Positions 42,427-51,880 of a stretch of DNA of 64,000 nucleotides are shown here, one piece after another; position 1 is the first letter of the stretch, and every line of letters begins with the position of its first letter. A model generated the notes under the pieces. That model made no database searches. It was not told where the DNA came from and saw only the letters and a list, made by a program, of their open reading frames with translations. A program made the position numbers and the translations under genes. The DNA lies in contig CAJTOO010000002.1 of the NCBI GenBank assembly GCA_910577735.1, positions 93,907-157,906 on the forward strand. The letters are read 5' to 3'. The stretch comes from an uncultured Lachnospiraceae bacterium (GTDB taxonomy: Bacteria > Bacillota > Clostridia > Lachnospirales > Lachnospiraceae).

Positions 42427-43722
42427 ATGAGTTTACAGGTGGAGAAACTGGAAAAGAACATGGCGAAACTTACCATTGAGGCGGGTGCAGATGAACTGGA
42501 GAAGGCGATTGAGAAGGCTTATCAGAAGCAGAAGAACAAGATCAGCATCCCTGGCTTTAGAAAAGGTAAGGTGCCGCGCCAGATGGTGGAGAAAATGTAC
42601 GGCAAAGAGGTGTTTTATGAGGATGCAGCCAATGAACTGATTCCGGACGCTTATGATAAGGCGCTGGATGAGTGTGAAGAGGATATCGTATCATCCCCGA
42701 AGATTGAAGTTGTACAGATTGAGGCGGGCAAGCCTTTTATCTTCACGGCGACAGTAGCCTTAAAGCCGGATGTTAAGCTGGGCAAGTACAAGGGTGTGAA
42801 AGTCGATAAGATTGACACGACAGTGACAGATGAGGAAATTGACGAAGAAATCAATAAAGAACGTGAGAATAATGCCAGAAATATCACGGTAGAGGACCGT
42901 CCGGTGAAAGACGGCGATATGACCATCCTTGACTTTGAAGGATTCGTGGACGGTGAGGCATTTGAAGGCGGCAAGGGAGAGGATTATCCTTTGACCATCG
43001 GTTCCGGTGCTTTTATTCCGGGATTTGAAGAGCAGCTTGTGGGTGCCGAGATCGGCAAGGAAGTGGAAGTGAAGGTAACCTTCCCGGAAGACTATCAGGC
43101 AGAGAACCTGCAGGGGAAGGAAGCGGTCTTTAAGTGCACAATCAAAGAGATCAAAGAGAAAGAGCTTCCTGCCCTGGATGACGAGTTCGCCAGTGAAGTG
43201 TCTGAGTTTGAGACCATGGCTGAGTATCGGGAAAATGTGAAAAAGAACCTCACGGAAAAGAAGGAGAAAGATGCGAAAAACGCCAAGGAGGAGGCTGCTA
43301 TCCAGGCAGTGGTAGAGGCTTCTGAGATGGAGATTCCAGACCCGATGCTGGAGAGCCAGCAAAAGCAGATGGTGGATGAGTTCGCACAGCGGATCACCAT
43401 GCAGGGCCTTTCGATGGAACAGTACTTCCAGTTCACAGGCACCAATTACCAGAAGATGGTGGAGCAGGTGAAACCGCAGGCTTTAGAGCGTATCAAATCC
43501 AGGCTGGTGCTTGAGGCGGTTGTGAAGGCTGAGAACATTGAAGTGACACAGGAAGAGTACGAGAAAGAACTTGAGACCATGGCGGAAGTCTATCAGATGG
43601 AGATTGCCAAGGTGAAGGATCTCATGGGTGAGCGTGAGAAGAAAAATATCATGCAGGATCTGGCGGTCAGAAAAGCGGCTGGGTTTATTACGGATAATGC
43701 AAAGGAAAGCAAGGCAAAATAA
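42427..43722 (+). CDS. tig: Trigger factor
   Basis: A 431-residue ribosome-bound chaperone and prolyl isomerase. The ribosome-binding signature is GFRKGKVPR at about residue 43; the FKBP-like domain follows (GDMTILDFEGFVDGEAFEGG, FIPGFEEQLVGAEIG), then the long helical C-terminal domain. The ATG at 42427 follows AAGGAGG by about ten bases and gives the usual N-terminus (MSLQVEKLEKN); the open frame extends to 42352. It is followed by clpP and clpX, the usual order in Clostridia. Confidence 0.96.
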   Translation: MSLQVEKLEKNMAKLTIEAGADELEKAIEKAYQKQKNKISIPGFRKGKVPRQMVEKMYGKEVFYEDAANELIPDAYDKALDECEEDIVSSPKIEVVQIEAGKPFIFTATVALKPDVKLGKYKGVKVDKIDTTVTDEEIDEEINKERENNARNITVEDRPVKDGDMTILDFEGFVDGEAFEGGKGEDYPLTIGSGAFIPGFEEQLVGAEIGKEVEVKVTFPEDYQAENLQGKEAVFKCTIKEIKEKELPALDDEFASEVSEFETMAEYRENVKKNLTEKKEKDAKNAKEEAAIQAVVEASEMEIPDPMLESQQKQMVDEFAQRITMQGLSMEQYFQFTGTNYQKMVEQVKPQALERIKSRLVLEAVVKAENIEVTQEEYEKELETMAEVYQMEIAKVKDLMGEREKKNIMQDLAVRKAAGFITDNAKESKAK

Positions 43723-43786
43723 AATTTAAGGTGGTATAATCTGACGTGAGAAGATTTGCCACCTTATACTGAATGGAGGAGAAATT

Positions 43787-44389
43787 ATGGCTTTAATACC
43801 TTATGTCATTGAACAGACATCTAAAGGGGAACGTTCCTACGATATTTATTCCAGATTGTTAAAAGAGAGGATTATCTTCCTGGGAGAGGAAGTCAATGAT
43901 GCCAGTGCCAGTGTGATTGTGGCACAGCTTCTGTTCTTAGAGTCTGAGGATCCTGAGAAGGATATCAGCCTGTATATCAACAGCCCTGGCGGTGTGATCA
44001 CAGCGGGTATGGCGATTTATGATACCATGCAGTTTATTAAGTGTGATGTGTCCACTGTCTGTATCGGTATGGCAGCCAGCATGGGAGCTTTCCTGCTTGC
44101 AGGCGGCGCCAAGGGTAAGAGAATGGCACTTCCCAATGCGGAGATTATGATTCATCAGCCGGCAGGCGGTGCGCAGGGGCAGGCAACAGAGATTGAGATT
44201 ACAGCGAAACATATTCTGGCGACCAAGGAAAAGATGGCCAGGATCATGGCGCAGAATACAGGGCAGGACTTTGAAGTGATTATGGCGGATACGGAGAGAG
44301 ATAACTGGAAGAGTGCCGAGGAGGCTTTATCCTATGGTCTGATTGACCGTATTATCACCAGTCATGCCAGTACAGAAAATAAAGAGTAA
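43787..44389 (+). CDS. clpP: ATP-dependent Clp protease, proteolytic subunit
   Basis: A 200-residue serine peptidase forming the 14-mer chamber. Catalytic triad visible: Ser in GMAASMGAFLLAGG, His in MIHQPAGG, Asp in DTERDNW. Start MALIPYVIEQTSKGERSYDIYSRLLKERIIFLG is typical. AGGAGAAATT precedes the ATG. An imperfect stem (AAGGTGG / CCACCTT, 43728-43765) precedes it. It works with ClpX, encoded next. Confidence 0.97.
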   Translation: MALIPYVIEQTSKGERSYDIYSRLLKERIIFLGEEVNDASASVIVAQLLFLESEDPEKDISLYINSPGGVITAGMAIYDTMQFIKCDVSTVCIGMAASMGAFLLAGGAKGKRMALPNAEIMIHQPAGGAQGQATEIEITAKHILATKEKMARIMAQNTGQDFEVIMADTERDNWKSAEEALSYGLIDRIITSHASTENKE

Positions 44390-44426
44390 TTGATTTCAGT
44401 TTAGTAGAAAGGCATGGACAACTAAA

Positions 44427-45683
44427 ATGGCGGGAAAGAGTTCTGATGACAGAGTGAGATGTTCCTTTTGCAATAAGACGCAAGACCAGGTCAGGAAGAT
44501 GATTGCCGGTCCTGCGGGAGTGTATATCTGTGACGAGTGCGTGGACATCTGCGCTGACATCATTGAGGAGGAATATGAAGAAGAACCGGAAGTGGAAGAG
44601 ATGGAAATCAATCTCTTAAAGCCGGCAGAGATTAAGAAATTCCTGGATGCATATGTAATCGGGCAGGAGGAAGCCAAGAAGGTGATGGCTGTGTCCGTTT
44701 ACAATCATTATAAAAGAGTCATGTCGCCGAAGGATGATGATGAGGTGGAATTGCAAAAGAGCAACATCATCATGGTAGGCCCCACAGGCTCCGGTAAGAC
44801 CTATCTGGCACAGACGCTGGCGAAGATCATCAACGTACCTTTTGCGATTGCAGATGCGACTACGTTGACGGAGGCCGGATATGTGGGCGAGGATGTGGAA
44901 AATATCCTCTTAAAGTTGATTCAGGCGGCAGATTATGACATTGACCGCGCACAGTATGGAATCATCTATATTGATGAGATTGACAAGATTACCAAGAAGA
45001 CGGAGAATGTTTCCATCACCAGAGATGTGTCCGGTGAAGGCGTACAGCAGGCGCTTCTTAAGATCATCGAAGGGACAACAGCCAATGTGCCCCCTCAGGG
45101 AGGCAGAAAGCATCCTCATCAGGAAATGCTTCAGATTGATACAACCAATATTCTCTTCATTTGCGGCGGCGCCTTTGATGGATTGGAAAAGATTGTAGAG
45201 GAACGTCTGGATAGGCATTCTATCGGATTCAATGCCCAGATTACGGAGAAGAGCAGTAAGGAGATTGGGGCGATCCTTAAGGAAGTGGTGCCACAGGATC
45301 TGATGAAATTCGGTCTGATTCCGGAGTTTATCGGACGTGTACCGGTGACAGTAACACTGGAAGGGCTGGATCAGGCGGCACTGCTGCAGATTCTGAAAGA
45401 ACCCAAGAATGCGTTGATTAAGCAGTATAAGAAGCTGTTTGAATTCGATGAGGTGAAATTGAGTGTGGAGAAGGACGCGGCAGAAGAGATTGCCCGTTTG
45501 GCTTATGAGAGAAAGACCGGTGCCAGGGGACTTCGCTCCATTATGGAGAAAGTCATGATGGATATCATGTATGAGATTCCGTCGAATGACAATATAGCGG
45601 AGTGTATTCTGACCAAGGAAGCGGTGGAGGGAACGCAGAAACCGCGCGTGACCTACAGAGACAGATTGTTACAGGCAGAATAG
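44427..45683 (+). CDS. clpX: ATP-dependent Clp protease, ATPase subunit ClpX
   Basis: A 418-residue AAA+ unfoldase. N-terminal zinc-binding domain CSFC...CDEC (residues 11-37), Walker A GPTGSGKT, Walker B IIYIDEIDK, the GYVGEDVE pore motif and the RDVSGEGVQQALLKIIEG segment. The IGF-type loop for ClpP docking is seen as IGF in RHSIGFNAQ. Its ribosome site is weak (AAAGG 15 or more bases upstream). It follows clpP by 37 bases. Confidence 0.97.
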   Translation: MAGKSSDDRVRCSFCNKTQDQVRKMIAGPAGVYICDECVDICADIIEEEYEEEPEVEEMEINLLKPAEIKKFLDAYVIGQEEAKKVMAVSVYNHYKRVMSPKDDDEVELQKSNIIMVGPTGSGKTYLAQTLAKIINVPFAIADATTLTEAGYVGEDVENILLKLIQAADYDIDRAQYGIIYIDEIDKITKKTENVSITRDVSGEGVQQALLKIIEGTTANVPPQGGRKHPHQEMLQIDTTNILFICGGAFDGLEKIVEERLDRHSIGFNAQITEKSSKEIGAILKEVVPQDLMKFGLIPEFIGRVPVTVTLEGLDQAALLQILKEPKNALIKQYKKLFEFDEVKLSVEKDAAEEIARLAYERKTGARGLRSIMEKVMMDIMYEIPSNDNIAECILTKEAVEGTQKPRVTYRDRLLQAE

Positions 45684-45703
45684 CAAATCGAGCAAGCACG
45701 ATT

Positions 45704-45801
45704 ACGAGATCCGCTGCGCGGCCTCGGAAAAGCGGAGGGGTATCCGGCAGCAAAGAGGAGATAACCCGGTAACGAGATCCGCTGCGCGGCCTCGGAAAAG
45801 C
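45704..45801 (+). repeat. Two 30-bp hairpin repeats between clpX and lon
   Basis: The same 30 bases, starting ACGAGATCCGCTGCGCGGCC and ending TCGGAAAAGC, occur at 45704-45733 and 45772-45801, 68 bp apart. Each folds as CGAG-AT-CCGC-TGC-GCGG-C-CTCG. The outline matches the repeats at 21924-22191: the CGAG/CTCG outer pair, CCGC/GCGG inner pair, three-base loop and AAAAG tail. Confidence 0.85.
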
Positions 45802-45826
45802 AAGGGAATATCCTATGCCGCAAGGG

Positions 45827-45853
45827 AACGCCGCCAGAATCCTGGCGGCGTTT
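45827..45853 (+). terminator. Strong hairpin, probable terminator after clpX
   Basis: AACGCCGCCAG, AATC, CTGGCGGCGTT is a perfect 11-bp stem, followed by only TTTAC. It lies 82 bases before lon. Confidence 0.6.
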
Positions 45854-45934
45854 ACAATAGGGTGAAAAGAAGTCAAAGTACAGGCAGTCTTTGTGAATGA
45901 CTGTATGAGATGAAAAATATATGAAGGAATGACG

Positions 45935-48322
45935 ATGGATAACTTTGATCAGATGGAAAACAAGGAATTGTATAGTGAGGCTTTGCAGATGTTTCAGGAT
46001 GGGGGACTTCCTACGGTGACGCTGCGGGGGTTGACGATTCTGCCGGGAATGGTGATTCACTTTGATTTGAGCAGAGAGTGTTCCATGGAATCTGTAGAGC
46101 GTGCCATGATCGGGGATCAGAGACTGCTGGTGGTGACCCAGAGAGACGCGGCACAGGAGAATCCGGGATATGAGGATCTTTACGAGGTGGGAACAGTCAC
46201 GTTAATCAAACAGGTCAGTAAACTGCCGGGACATGTTCTGCGTGTACTGGTGGAGGGGATCTCCAGGGCCAGGGTTTGCAGCTTCATAGAGATTGATGGT
46301 TATCATATGGCACAGGTGTCGTATGAAAAGGATGAGATGTCGGATATTGACGAAGCTTCTAAAGAGGCAATGACCAGAACGGTCAAAGAATCTCTGGCAG
46401 CTTATAGCGCCTGCTTCCCCAAGGTGGGGAAGGCGGTGGAAGACCAGATTGACGATGCCATGAGTCTAGGGGAGCTGTTGGATGCGATTACCATCAATCT
46501 GCCCTTTACGGTTGCGGATAAACAGAAGGTTCTGGATGCTATATCAGTGAAAGAGCGGTTTGCGGTACTGACGGCCATGCTGATGCGGGAAGTGGAGGTA
46601 ATCCGTATCAAAAATGAGCTGGCAAAGGATATCAGACAGCGGATTGACAAGAATCAGAGAGATTATATCCTGCGGGAACAGATGCAGTATATCCGGGAGG
46701 AGCTGGGTGAGAATAACACGGATTCCGACGTGGATCAGTTCCTGTCTGCGCTGCAAAAGCTGAAAGCATCCAAAGAGGTTAAGGATAAGATTCGCAAGGA
46801 GATAGCGCGTTATAGGAATGTGTCCGGCAGCAGCTCCGAGAGTGCAGTGGAGCGGGCCTATATTGAAACGCTGCTGGAATTACCCTGGGATAAGACTTCA
46901 CGGGACAGTAATGATATGGCGCTTGCGGAGAAGATACTGAATGAGCAGCATTATGGACTGGAGAAGGTAAAGGAACGTATGCTGGAATTTCTGGCTGTGC
47001 GGGCCTTGGCCGGGATGTCTAAAGACAAGATACAAAGCCAGATTATCTGTCTGTTAGGACCGCCAGGCACCGGAAAGACTTCCATTGCCAAAAGTGTGGC
47101 GGAAGCGCTTCACAAGAAATATGTACGGATTTGTCTGGGCGGTGTGCGGGATGAGGCCGAGATCAGAGGCCATCGCAAGACCTATGTGGGCGCTATGCCG
47201 GGCCGTATTGCCAATGCGCTGAAACAGGCGGGGGTCAGGAACCCATTAATTTTACTGGATGAGGTGGATAAGCTGGGCAATGATTATAAGGGAGACCCAT
47301 CCTCAGCGCTTCTTGAAGTGCTGGATGGTGAACAGAATCATGCTTTCAGAGATCACTATGTGGAGATTCCGTTAGATTTGTCAGAGGTAATCTTTATCGC
47401 TACGGCCAACAGCAGGGAAGGAATCCCCAGACCGCTTCTGGACCGTATGGAGATCATAGAAATCAACAGTTACACTGCCAATGAGAAGTTCCACATTGCC
47501 AAGGAACATCTGGTGGTTAAGGAGCTTTCCAAGAATGGCATTAAGAAGGGAGAACTTTCCTTCAGCGATGAGGCACTTAAGGATATTGTGCGCTTTTATA
47601 CCAGAGAGGCGGGTGTCCGCGGGCTGGAGCGCCAGATTGGGGCAGTCTGCCGTAAGGAAGCCAGAAAGATTCTGGCACGCAGGATGGAGAAAGTGACTGA
47701 TGAAGTCAATATAACGCCCGATAATCTGGAACAGTATCTGGGCAAACCCAAGTACAGGCAGGATAAGATTAATGAGAAACCGGAGATTGGAATTGTCAGG
47801 GGATTAGCCTGGACCAGCGTGGGCGGGGATACTTTGCAGATTGAAGTCAACGGGATGCCCGGTGAGGGTGAGGTTGACTTAACAGGTCAAATGGGAGATG
47901 TCATGAAGGAATCAGCCAGGACGGCACTCAGTTACGTGCGGTCAGTCAGTGAAAAGTATGAGATTCCTGCTAAGTTTTATAAGGAGACAGATTTCCATAT
48001 TCACATTCCGGAAGGCGCTGTGCCGAAAGATGGTCCTTCTGCGGGAATCACCATGGCGACGGCGATTTTGTCTGCGGTGACGAAACGGCCTGTACGGGCA
48101 GATCTGGCCATGACCGGAGAGATTACCCTGCGGGGGAGGGTGCTTCCCATAGGTGGTCTTAAGGAGAAGATTCTGGCGGCGAAAATGGCGCAGGTAAAGA
48201 CAATCCTTGTACCAAAGGAAAATGAAAAGGATGTGTCGGAGATTGACGGGGAAATCAAAGAAGGTCTTGAGATTATTCTGGTAGAGAACATGGATGAAGT
48301 TGCAGAACGTGCGTTTGTGTAG
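45935..48322 (+). CDS. lon: ATP-dependent protease La (Lon)
   Basis: A 795-residue AAA+ serine protease. The N-terminal substrate domain starts with TLRGLTILPGMVIHFDLSRE; Walker A GPPGTGKTS, Walker B ILLDEVDK, and the C-terminal Ser-Lys dyad in PKDGPSAGITMATAI with MTGEITLRGRVLPIGGLKEK. Length is normal. The ATG at 45935 (MDNFDQM) lies six bases after AAGGA; an ATG at 45929 would be too close. It removes misfolded and regulatory proteins. Confidence 0.96.
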   Translation: MDNFDQMENKELYSEALQMFQDGGLPTVTLRGLTILPGMVIHFDLSRECSMESVERAMIGDQRLLVVTQRDAAQENPGYEDLYEVGTVTLIKQVSKLPGHVLRVLVEGISRARVCSFIEIDGYHMAQVSYEKDEMSDIDEASKEAMTRTVKESLAAYSACFPKVGKAVEDQIDDAMSLGELLDAITINLPFTVADKQKVLDAISVKERFAVLTAMLMREVEVIRIKNELAKDIRQRIDKNQRDYILREQMQYIREELGENNTDSDVDQFLSALQKLKASKEVKDKIRKEIARYRNVSGSSSESAVERAYIETLLELPWDKTSRDSNDMALAEKILNEQHYGLEKVKERMLEFLAVRALAGMSKDKIQSQIICLLGPPGTGKTSIAKSVAEALHKKYVRICLGGVRDEAEIRGHRKTYVGAMPGRIANALKQAGVRNPLILLDEVDKLGNDYKGDPSSALLEVLDGEQNHAFRDHYVEIPLDLSEVIFIATANSREGIPRPLLDRMEIIEINSYTANEKFHIAKEHLVVKELSKNGIKKGELSFSDEALKDIVRFYTREAGVRGLERQIGAVCRKEARKILARRMEKVTDEVNITPDNLEQYLGKPKYRQDKINEKPEIGIVRGLAWTSVGGDTLQIEVNGMPGEGEVDLTGQMGDVMKESARTALSYVRSVSEKYEIPAKFYKETDFHIHIPEGAVPKDGPSAGITMATAILSAVTKRPVRADLAMTGEITLRGRVLPIGGLKEKILAAKMAQVKTILVPKENEKDVSEIDGEIKEGLEIILVENMDEVAERAFV

Positions 48323-48399
48323 TAGATACAGGAAAGAGCATTGCGGCAGTATTCTGGAAGATGGCTGTTGTAAACGGTCCTGCTTGTTGAGGAAAAGGT

Positions 48400-48999
48400 A
48401 TGGTTATCAAGAATGTAAATTTGGAGACGGTATGTGGTATCACGAGTAAACTGCCGGAGAATAAACTGCCGGAGATTGCTTTTGCAGGCAAGAGTAATGT
48501 GGGAAAGTCGTCCCTGATTAATGGACTGATGAACCGTAAGTCGCTTGCACGTACCAGTTCGTCACCGGGTAAGACGCAGACTATCAATTATTATAACATT
48601 AATGATCAGATGTATTTTGTGGATCTGCCCGGTTATGGGTATGCCACTGCCAACGAGAAAGTCAAGGCGCAGTGGGGGAAGATGATTGAAGATTATCTTC
48701 ATCAATCCGGAAAAATACGAGCAATATTTTTATTGGTCGATATCAGGCATGCGCCTTCAGAGAATGACAGGATTATGTATGACTGGATTCTGGACAGGGG
48801 TTTTAAACCGATTATCATTGCCACGAAACTGGATAAGATTAAGAAAAGCCAGGTTGCAAAACAGATAAAACTTATTTGTGACACACTTGACGTTGTAGAT
48901 GACACAACTGTCATACCTTTTTCTGCGATTTCTAAACAAGGCAGGGAGGAAATTTATGAACTGCTGGATCGTATTATAGTAGAGGAGGGGACAGAATGA
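48400..48999 (+). CDS. engB: Ribosome biogenesis GTP-binding protein EngB
   Basis: A 199-residue GTPase needed for 50S subunit assembly. G1 GKSNVGKSSL, G3 DLPGYG, and G4 TKLDK are intact; SLARTSSSPGKTQTINYY is the switch I region. It follows lon, a common neighbour pair in Firmicutes. Its stop overlaps the start of the next gene. Confidence 0.95.
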   Translation: MVIKNVNLETVCGITSKLPENKLPEIAFAGKSNVGKSSLINGLMNRKSLARTSSSPGKTQTINYYNINDQMYFVDLPGYGYATANEKVKAQWGKMIEDYLHQSGKIRAIFLLVDIRHAPSENDRIMYDWILDRGFKPIIIATKLDKIKKSQVAKQIKLICDTLDVVDDTTVIPFSAISKQGREEIYELLDRIIVEEGTE

Positions 49000-50315
49000 G
49001 ACAATCTATCAAGACCTATCTCAAAGTATTCTTGAATTTGGCAACGGCATTGTTGATACTGCTCTTTTGTATTTTTATTTTACCTAAATGTATCTGGTTC
49101 TTTATGCCTTTCATTATTGGATGGATCATATCCTCCATTGCATCTCCCGTGGTAAGGTTCTTTGAAGAAAAGTTGAAGGTCAGACGCAAGGCTGTGTCGG
49201 CAGTGGTGATTGTGGCCGTGCTGGCGGTGGTGGTCTTGCTGGTTTACCTGCTGGTGGCTAAACTGATCAAAGAAGGCGTTGGATTTGTCAATGAGCTGCC
49301 CAACATATGGAACAGCATTCTGGCGGAGTTTTATGAAGTGGGGGCCAATCTGGAAGGCATCTATAACAGGATGCCGGTGGATATGCAGAATACCCTGGAC
49401 AACATCGGTCAGGAGATGGGAAATTATTTCAGTGGGATTATGACAAGTATTGAACTGCCTTCTTTTGCAGCTGTGGGCAGCGTGGCCAAACAGATTCCGG
49501 ATGTTTTCTTAAGCATTGTGATCTGTCTGTTATCAGCCTATTTCTTTGTGGCAGATAAAGCATATATGGCCAATGTGGCGGAGCGGTTCGTGCCAAGGGC
49601 GGTTCGTTATCGGTTTGACCTGATACGCCGGAGTTTCAGCAAGGCCATTGGCGGGTATTTCAAGGCCCAGTTTAAGATAGAATGCTGGGTATATATTCTG
49701 CTGGTAATCGGATTGATGATTCTGGATGTCAATTATGCCTTTCTGGTGGCTCTTGGCATAGCTTTTCTGGATTTTCTTCCGGTATTTGGAACTGGTACCG
49801 TGATGCTGCCTTGGGCAGTGATAGAATTTTTGAGCAAAGATTACAGGATGATGTTCGGCCTTCTGGTAATCTGGCTGGTGGGCCAGTTGGTGAGGCAGGT
49901 TATCCAGCCTAAGATTGTGGGTGACTCCATCGGGGTGGATGCGATTCCCACGCTGTTTCTGTTGTATATAGGTTATCGGCTGGCCGGGATGCTGGGGATG
50001 ATCCTGGCAGTGCCGATAGGTATTATTCTGATGAATTTATACGAGGAGGGTGTTTTCGATACTACCAGACAGAGTTTACAGATTCTGGTAGCGGGATTTA
50101 ACCGCTTTCGCAGGATACGTGCTGCGGATATGGCCATTGTTGCGGATTATGAGAGAGAAGCTAAAAATGCGTATCAGATGGAATTACAGCATGAACAGGA
50201 GAAGGCACAGGAATGGCAGGAGGCTTCCCAGCTTAAGATAGAGGAACCACCCATTTTGAGGAAGATCATTGCCAGAAAAGCAGAACAGGACAAGGGAGAA
50301 AAGAAGGGAGATTGA
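48996..50315 (+). CDS. AI-2E family transporter (PerM/YtvI type)
   Basis: A 439-residue membrane protein with about eight helices. Seen: FFMPFIIGWIISSIASPVVRFFEEKLKV, the long extracytoplasmic amphipathic region, and ALGIAFLDFLPVFGTGTVMLPWAVIEFL, a signature of the family, then VRQVIQPKIVGDSIGVDAIPTLFLLYIGYRLAG. The C-terminus is a charged tail. Members export small molecules or take part in sodium/osmotic stress; the substrate is unknown. It overlaps engB by 4 bases. Confidence 0.9.
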   Translation: MRQSIKTYLKVFLNLATALLILLFCIFILPKCIWFFMPFIIGWIISSIASPVVRFFEEKLKVRRKAVSAVVIVAVLAVVVLLVYLLVAKLIKEGVGFVNELPNIWNSILAEFYEVGANLEGIYNRMPVDMQNTLDNIGQEMGNYFSGIMTSIELPSFAAVGSVAKQIPDVFLSIVICLLSAYFFVADKAYMANVAERFVPRAVRYRFDLIRRSFSKAIGGYFKAQFKIECWVYILLVIGLMILDVNYAFLVALGIAFLDFLPVFGTGTVMLPWAVIEFLSKDYRMMFGLLVIWLVGQLVRQVIQPKIVGDSIGVDAIPTLFLLYIGYRLAGMLGMILAVPIGIILMNLYEEGVFDTTRQSLQILVAGFNRFRRIRAADMAIVADYEREAKNAYQMELQHEQEKAQEWQEASQLKIEEPPILRKIIARKAEQDKGEKKGD

Positions 50316-50317
50316 CC

Positions 50318-51307
50318 ATGCAAGTCACTGTATATAACTGCAGAGCTTTTGATGAAAAAGAATTGTTCATAGAATATGCAAAGGAAATCGGGATAGATCT
50401 GGTTTTATGTGCAGATGCACCTGATCTTGAGAACGTGTCTTTGTGTAAAGGCAGCCGCTGCGTGGATGTTATCACATCCAAAGTGGATGCGCCGTTAATC
50501 AGGGCTTTTCAGGAGAATGGCATAGAGTATATCAGTACCAGGACAATCGGCTATGACCATATTGATGTAGAGGCAGCCAAAAGCTGCGGCATCAGGGTGG
50601 GAAATGCGCCCTATGGACCGGCTGGTGTAGCAGATTATACGGTTATGCTGATTCTTATGTCTATTCGTAAAATGGGAGCGATTCTGGGCAGAACCGGATT
50701 GCAGGATTATACATTGGCAGGATTGAATGGCAGGGAGCTCAAGGATTTGACTGTAGGAGTCATTGGTACCGGAAGGATTGGTGCAACGGTAATCAGGGAT
50801 CTTTCCGGATTCGGGTGCCGGATTCTGGCTCATGACCTCTATGAGAAAGAAGAAGTCCGGCAGTATGCTGCTTACGTGCCGCTTGCACAGATCTGGAAAG
50901 AGGCAGACGTTATCACACTGCATACACCACTCACGCAGGAGAACCACCATCTGATCAACAAAGATTCCATTACGCAGATGAAGGATGGCGTGGTGATTGT
51001 CAACACTGCCAGAGGGGCCCTGATCGATTCGGATGCCCTGATAGAGGCAATTGAGAATGGCAAGATTGGTGCAGCGGGACTTGATGTGGTGGAAAATGAG
51101 TTCGGACTATACTATTATGACCATAAATCGGATATATTAAAGAATAGGGAACTTGCGATGCTTAGAAGTTTCCCCAATGTGACTGTGTCGCATCATATGG
51201 CTTTTTATACCAGAAATTATGTGGAAACGGTGGTAAAGGATTCTCTCATGAGCTGTAAATGCTTTATGGAAGGGAAAGAGAATCCATGGGAAGTAACCCG
51301 TGCCTGA
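50318..51307 (+). CDS. D-2-hydroxyacid dehydrogenase (D-lactate dehydrogenase type)
   Basis: A cytosolic NAD-dependent enzyme of about 329 residues. Rossmann motif GVIGTGRIGATVIRD; catalytic Arg in VNTARGALIDSDAL, Glu in GLDVVENEFGLYYYD, and His in VSHHMAFYTRNYVE. This matches the D-LDH branch, which reduces pyruvate to D-lactate; other 2-keto acids are possible. The ATG at 50318 follows AAGGGAG by six bases. Confidence 0.9.
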   Translation: MQVTVYNCRAFDEKELFIEYAKEIGIDLVLCADAPDLENVSLCKGSRCVDVITSKVDAPLIRAFQENGIEYISTRTIGYDHIDVEAAKSCGIRVGNAPYGPAGVADYTVMLILMSIRKMGAILGRTGLQDYTLAGLNGRELKDLTVGVIGTGRIGATVIRDLSGFGCRILAHDLYEKEEVRQYAAYVPLAQIWKEADVITLHTPLTQENHHLINKDSITQMKDGVVIVNTARGALIDSDALIEAIENGKIGAAGLDVVENEFGLYYYDHKSDILKNRELAMLRSFPNVTVSHHMAFYTRNYVETVVKDSLMSCKCFMEGKENPWEVTRA

Positions 51308-51361
51308 GGAAAGGGTGTCGGCGGGGATTTCCTGTGCCGGCGTCTGTGAGGGTTGCTGCCT

Positions 51362-51880
51362 GTGAAAGGTAATAAATTAAGAAAGAAAATAGGTGAACAG
51401 GGAAACTGGGTCAGGATCCTTTTTGTTCTTTACATTTTGATCGTTATTAAAGTGATTATCTTTAAGTATCCTTATGAAGAATTGCGGGCCATTGCGTCTT
51501 CCTGGCGCAGGGATGTGATTTTGGAAGGGCTTGGTACGGCCAATTTTACGCCGTTTAAAACGATTAAAATGTATATAGATTATGCCTATAAACTGAACAG
51601 CGTGGAGAATCTGGCAGGCAATGTGCTGGTGTTTGTGCCCTTTGGATTTCTCTTTCCCTTTGTGGCCAGGGAAGGGGAGAGGTTTTTTGTGATGTTTGTC
51701 AATGCCTTTGTCTTTATTCTGGGGATTGAGGTATTCCAGCTTTTCAGTGCCTTCGGCGCTTTTGATGTGGATGATATTCTCCTGAACTGTCTGGGCGCCG
51801 CAATGGGTTATGGTATTTACAGGATATTCATGATTTGGCAAAAAAGAGAGGGGAAGGTTGCAGATGGAAAAGATACTTAA
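51362..51880 (+). CDS. VanZ-like membrane protein
   Basis: A protein of about 172 residues with four membrane helices. VanZ-family signatures: NFTPFKTIKMYI and ENLAGNVLVFVPFGFLFPFV, then FNAFVFILGIEVFQLF-type helix and DVDDILLNCLGAAMGY. A GTG start at 51362 lies nine bases after GAGGG; a TTG at 51353 is possible. Linked to low-level glycopeptide resistance in some members but the role here is unknown. It overlaps the DUF308 gene. Confidence 0.85.
   Translation: MKGNKLRKKIGEQGNWVRILFVLYILIVIKVIIFKYPYEELRAIASSWRRDVILEGLGTANFTPFKTIKMYIDYAYKLNSVENLAGNVLVFVPFGFLFPFVAREGERFFVMFVNAFVFILGIEVFQLFSAFGAFDVDDILLNCLGAAMGYGIYRIFMIWQKREGKVADGKDT

Noticed and set aside
43728..43765. AAGGTGG / CCACCTT stem before clpP as a terminator
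   Set aside because: The loop is long and no T run follows; it may be chance or a weak leader structure.
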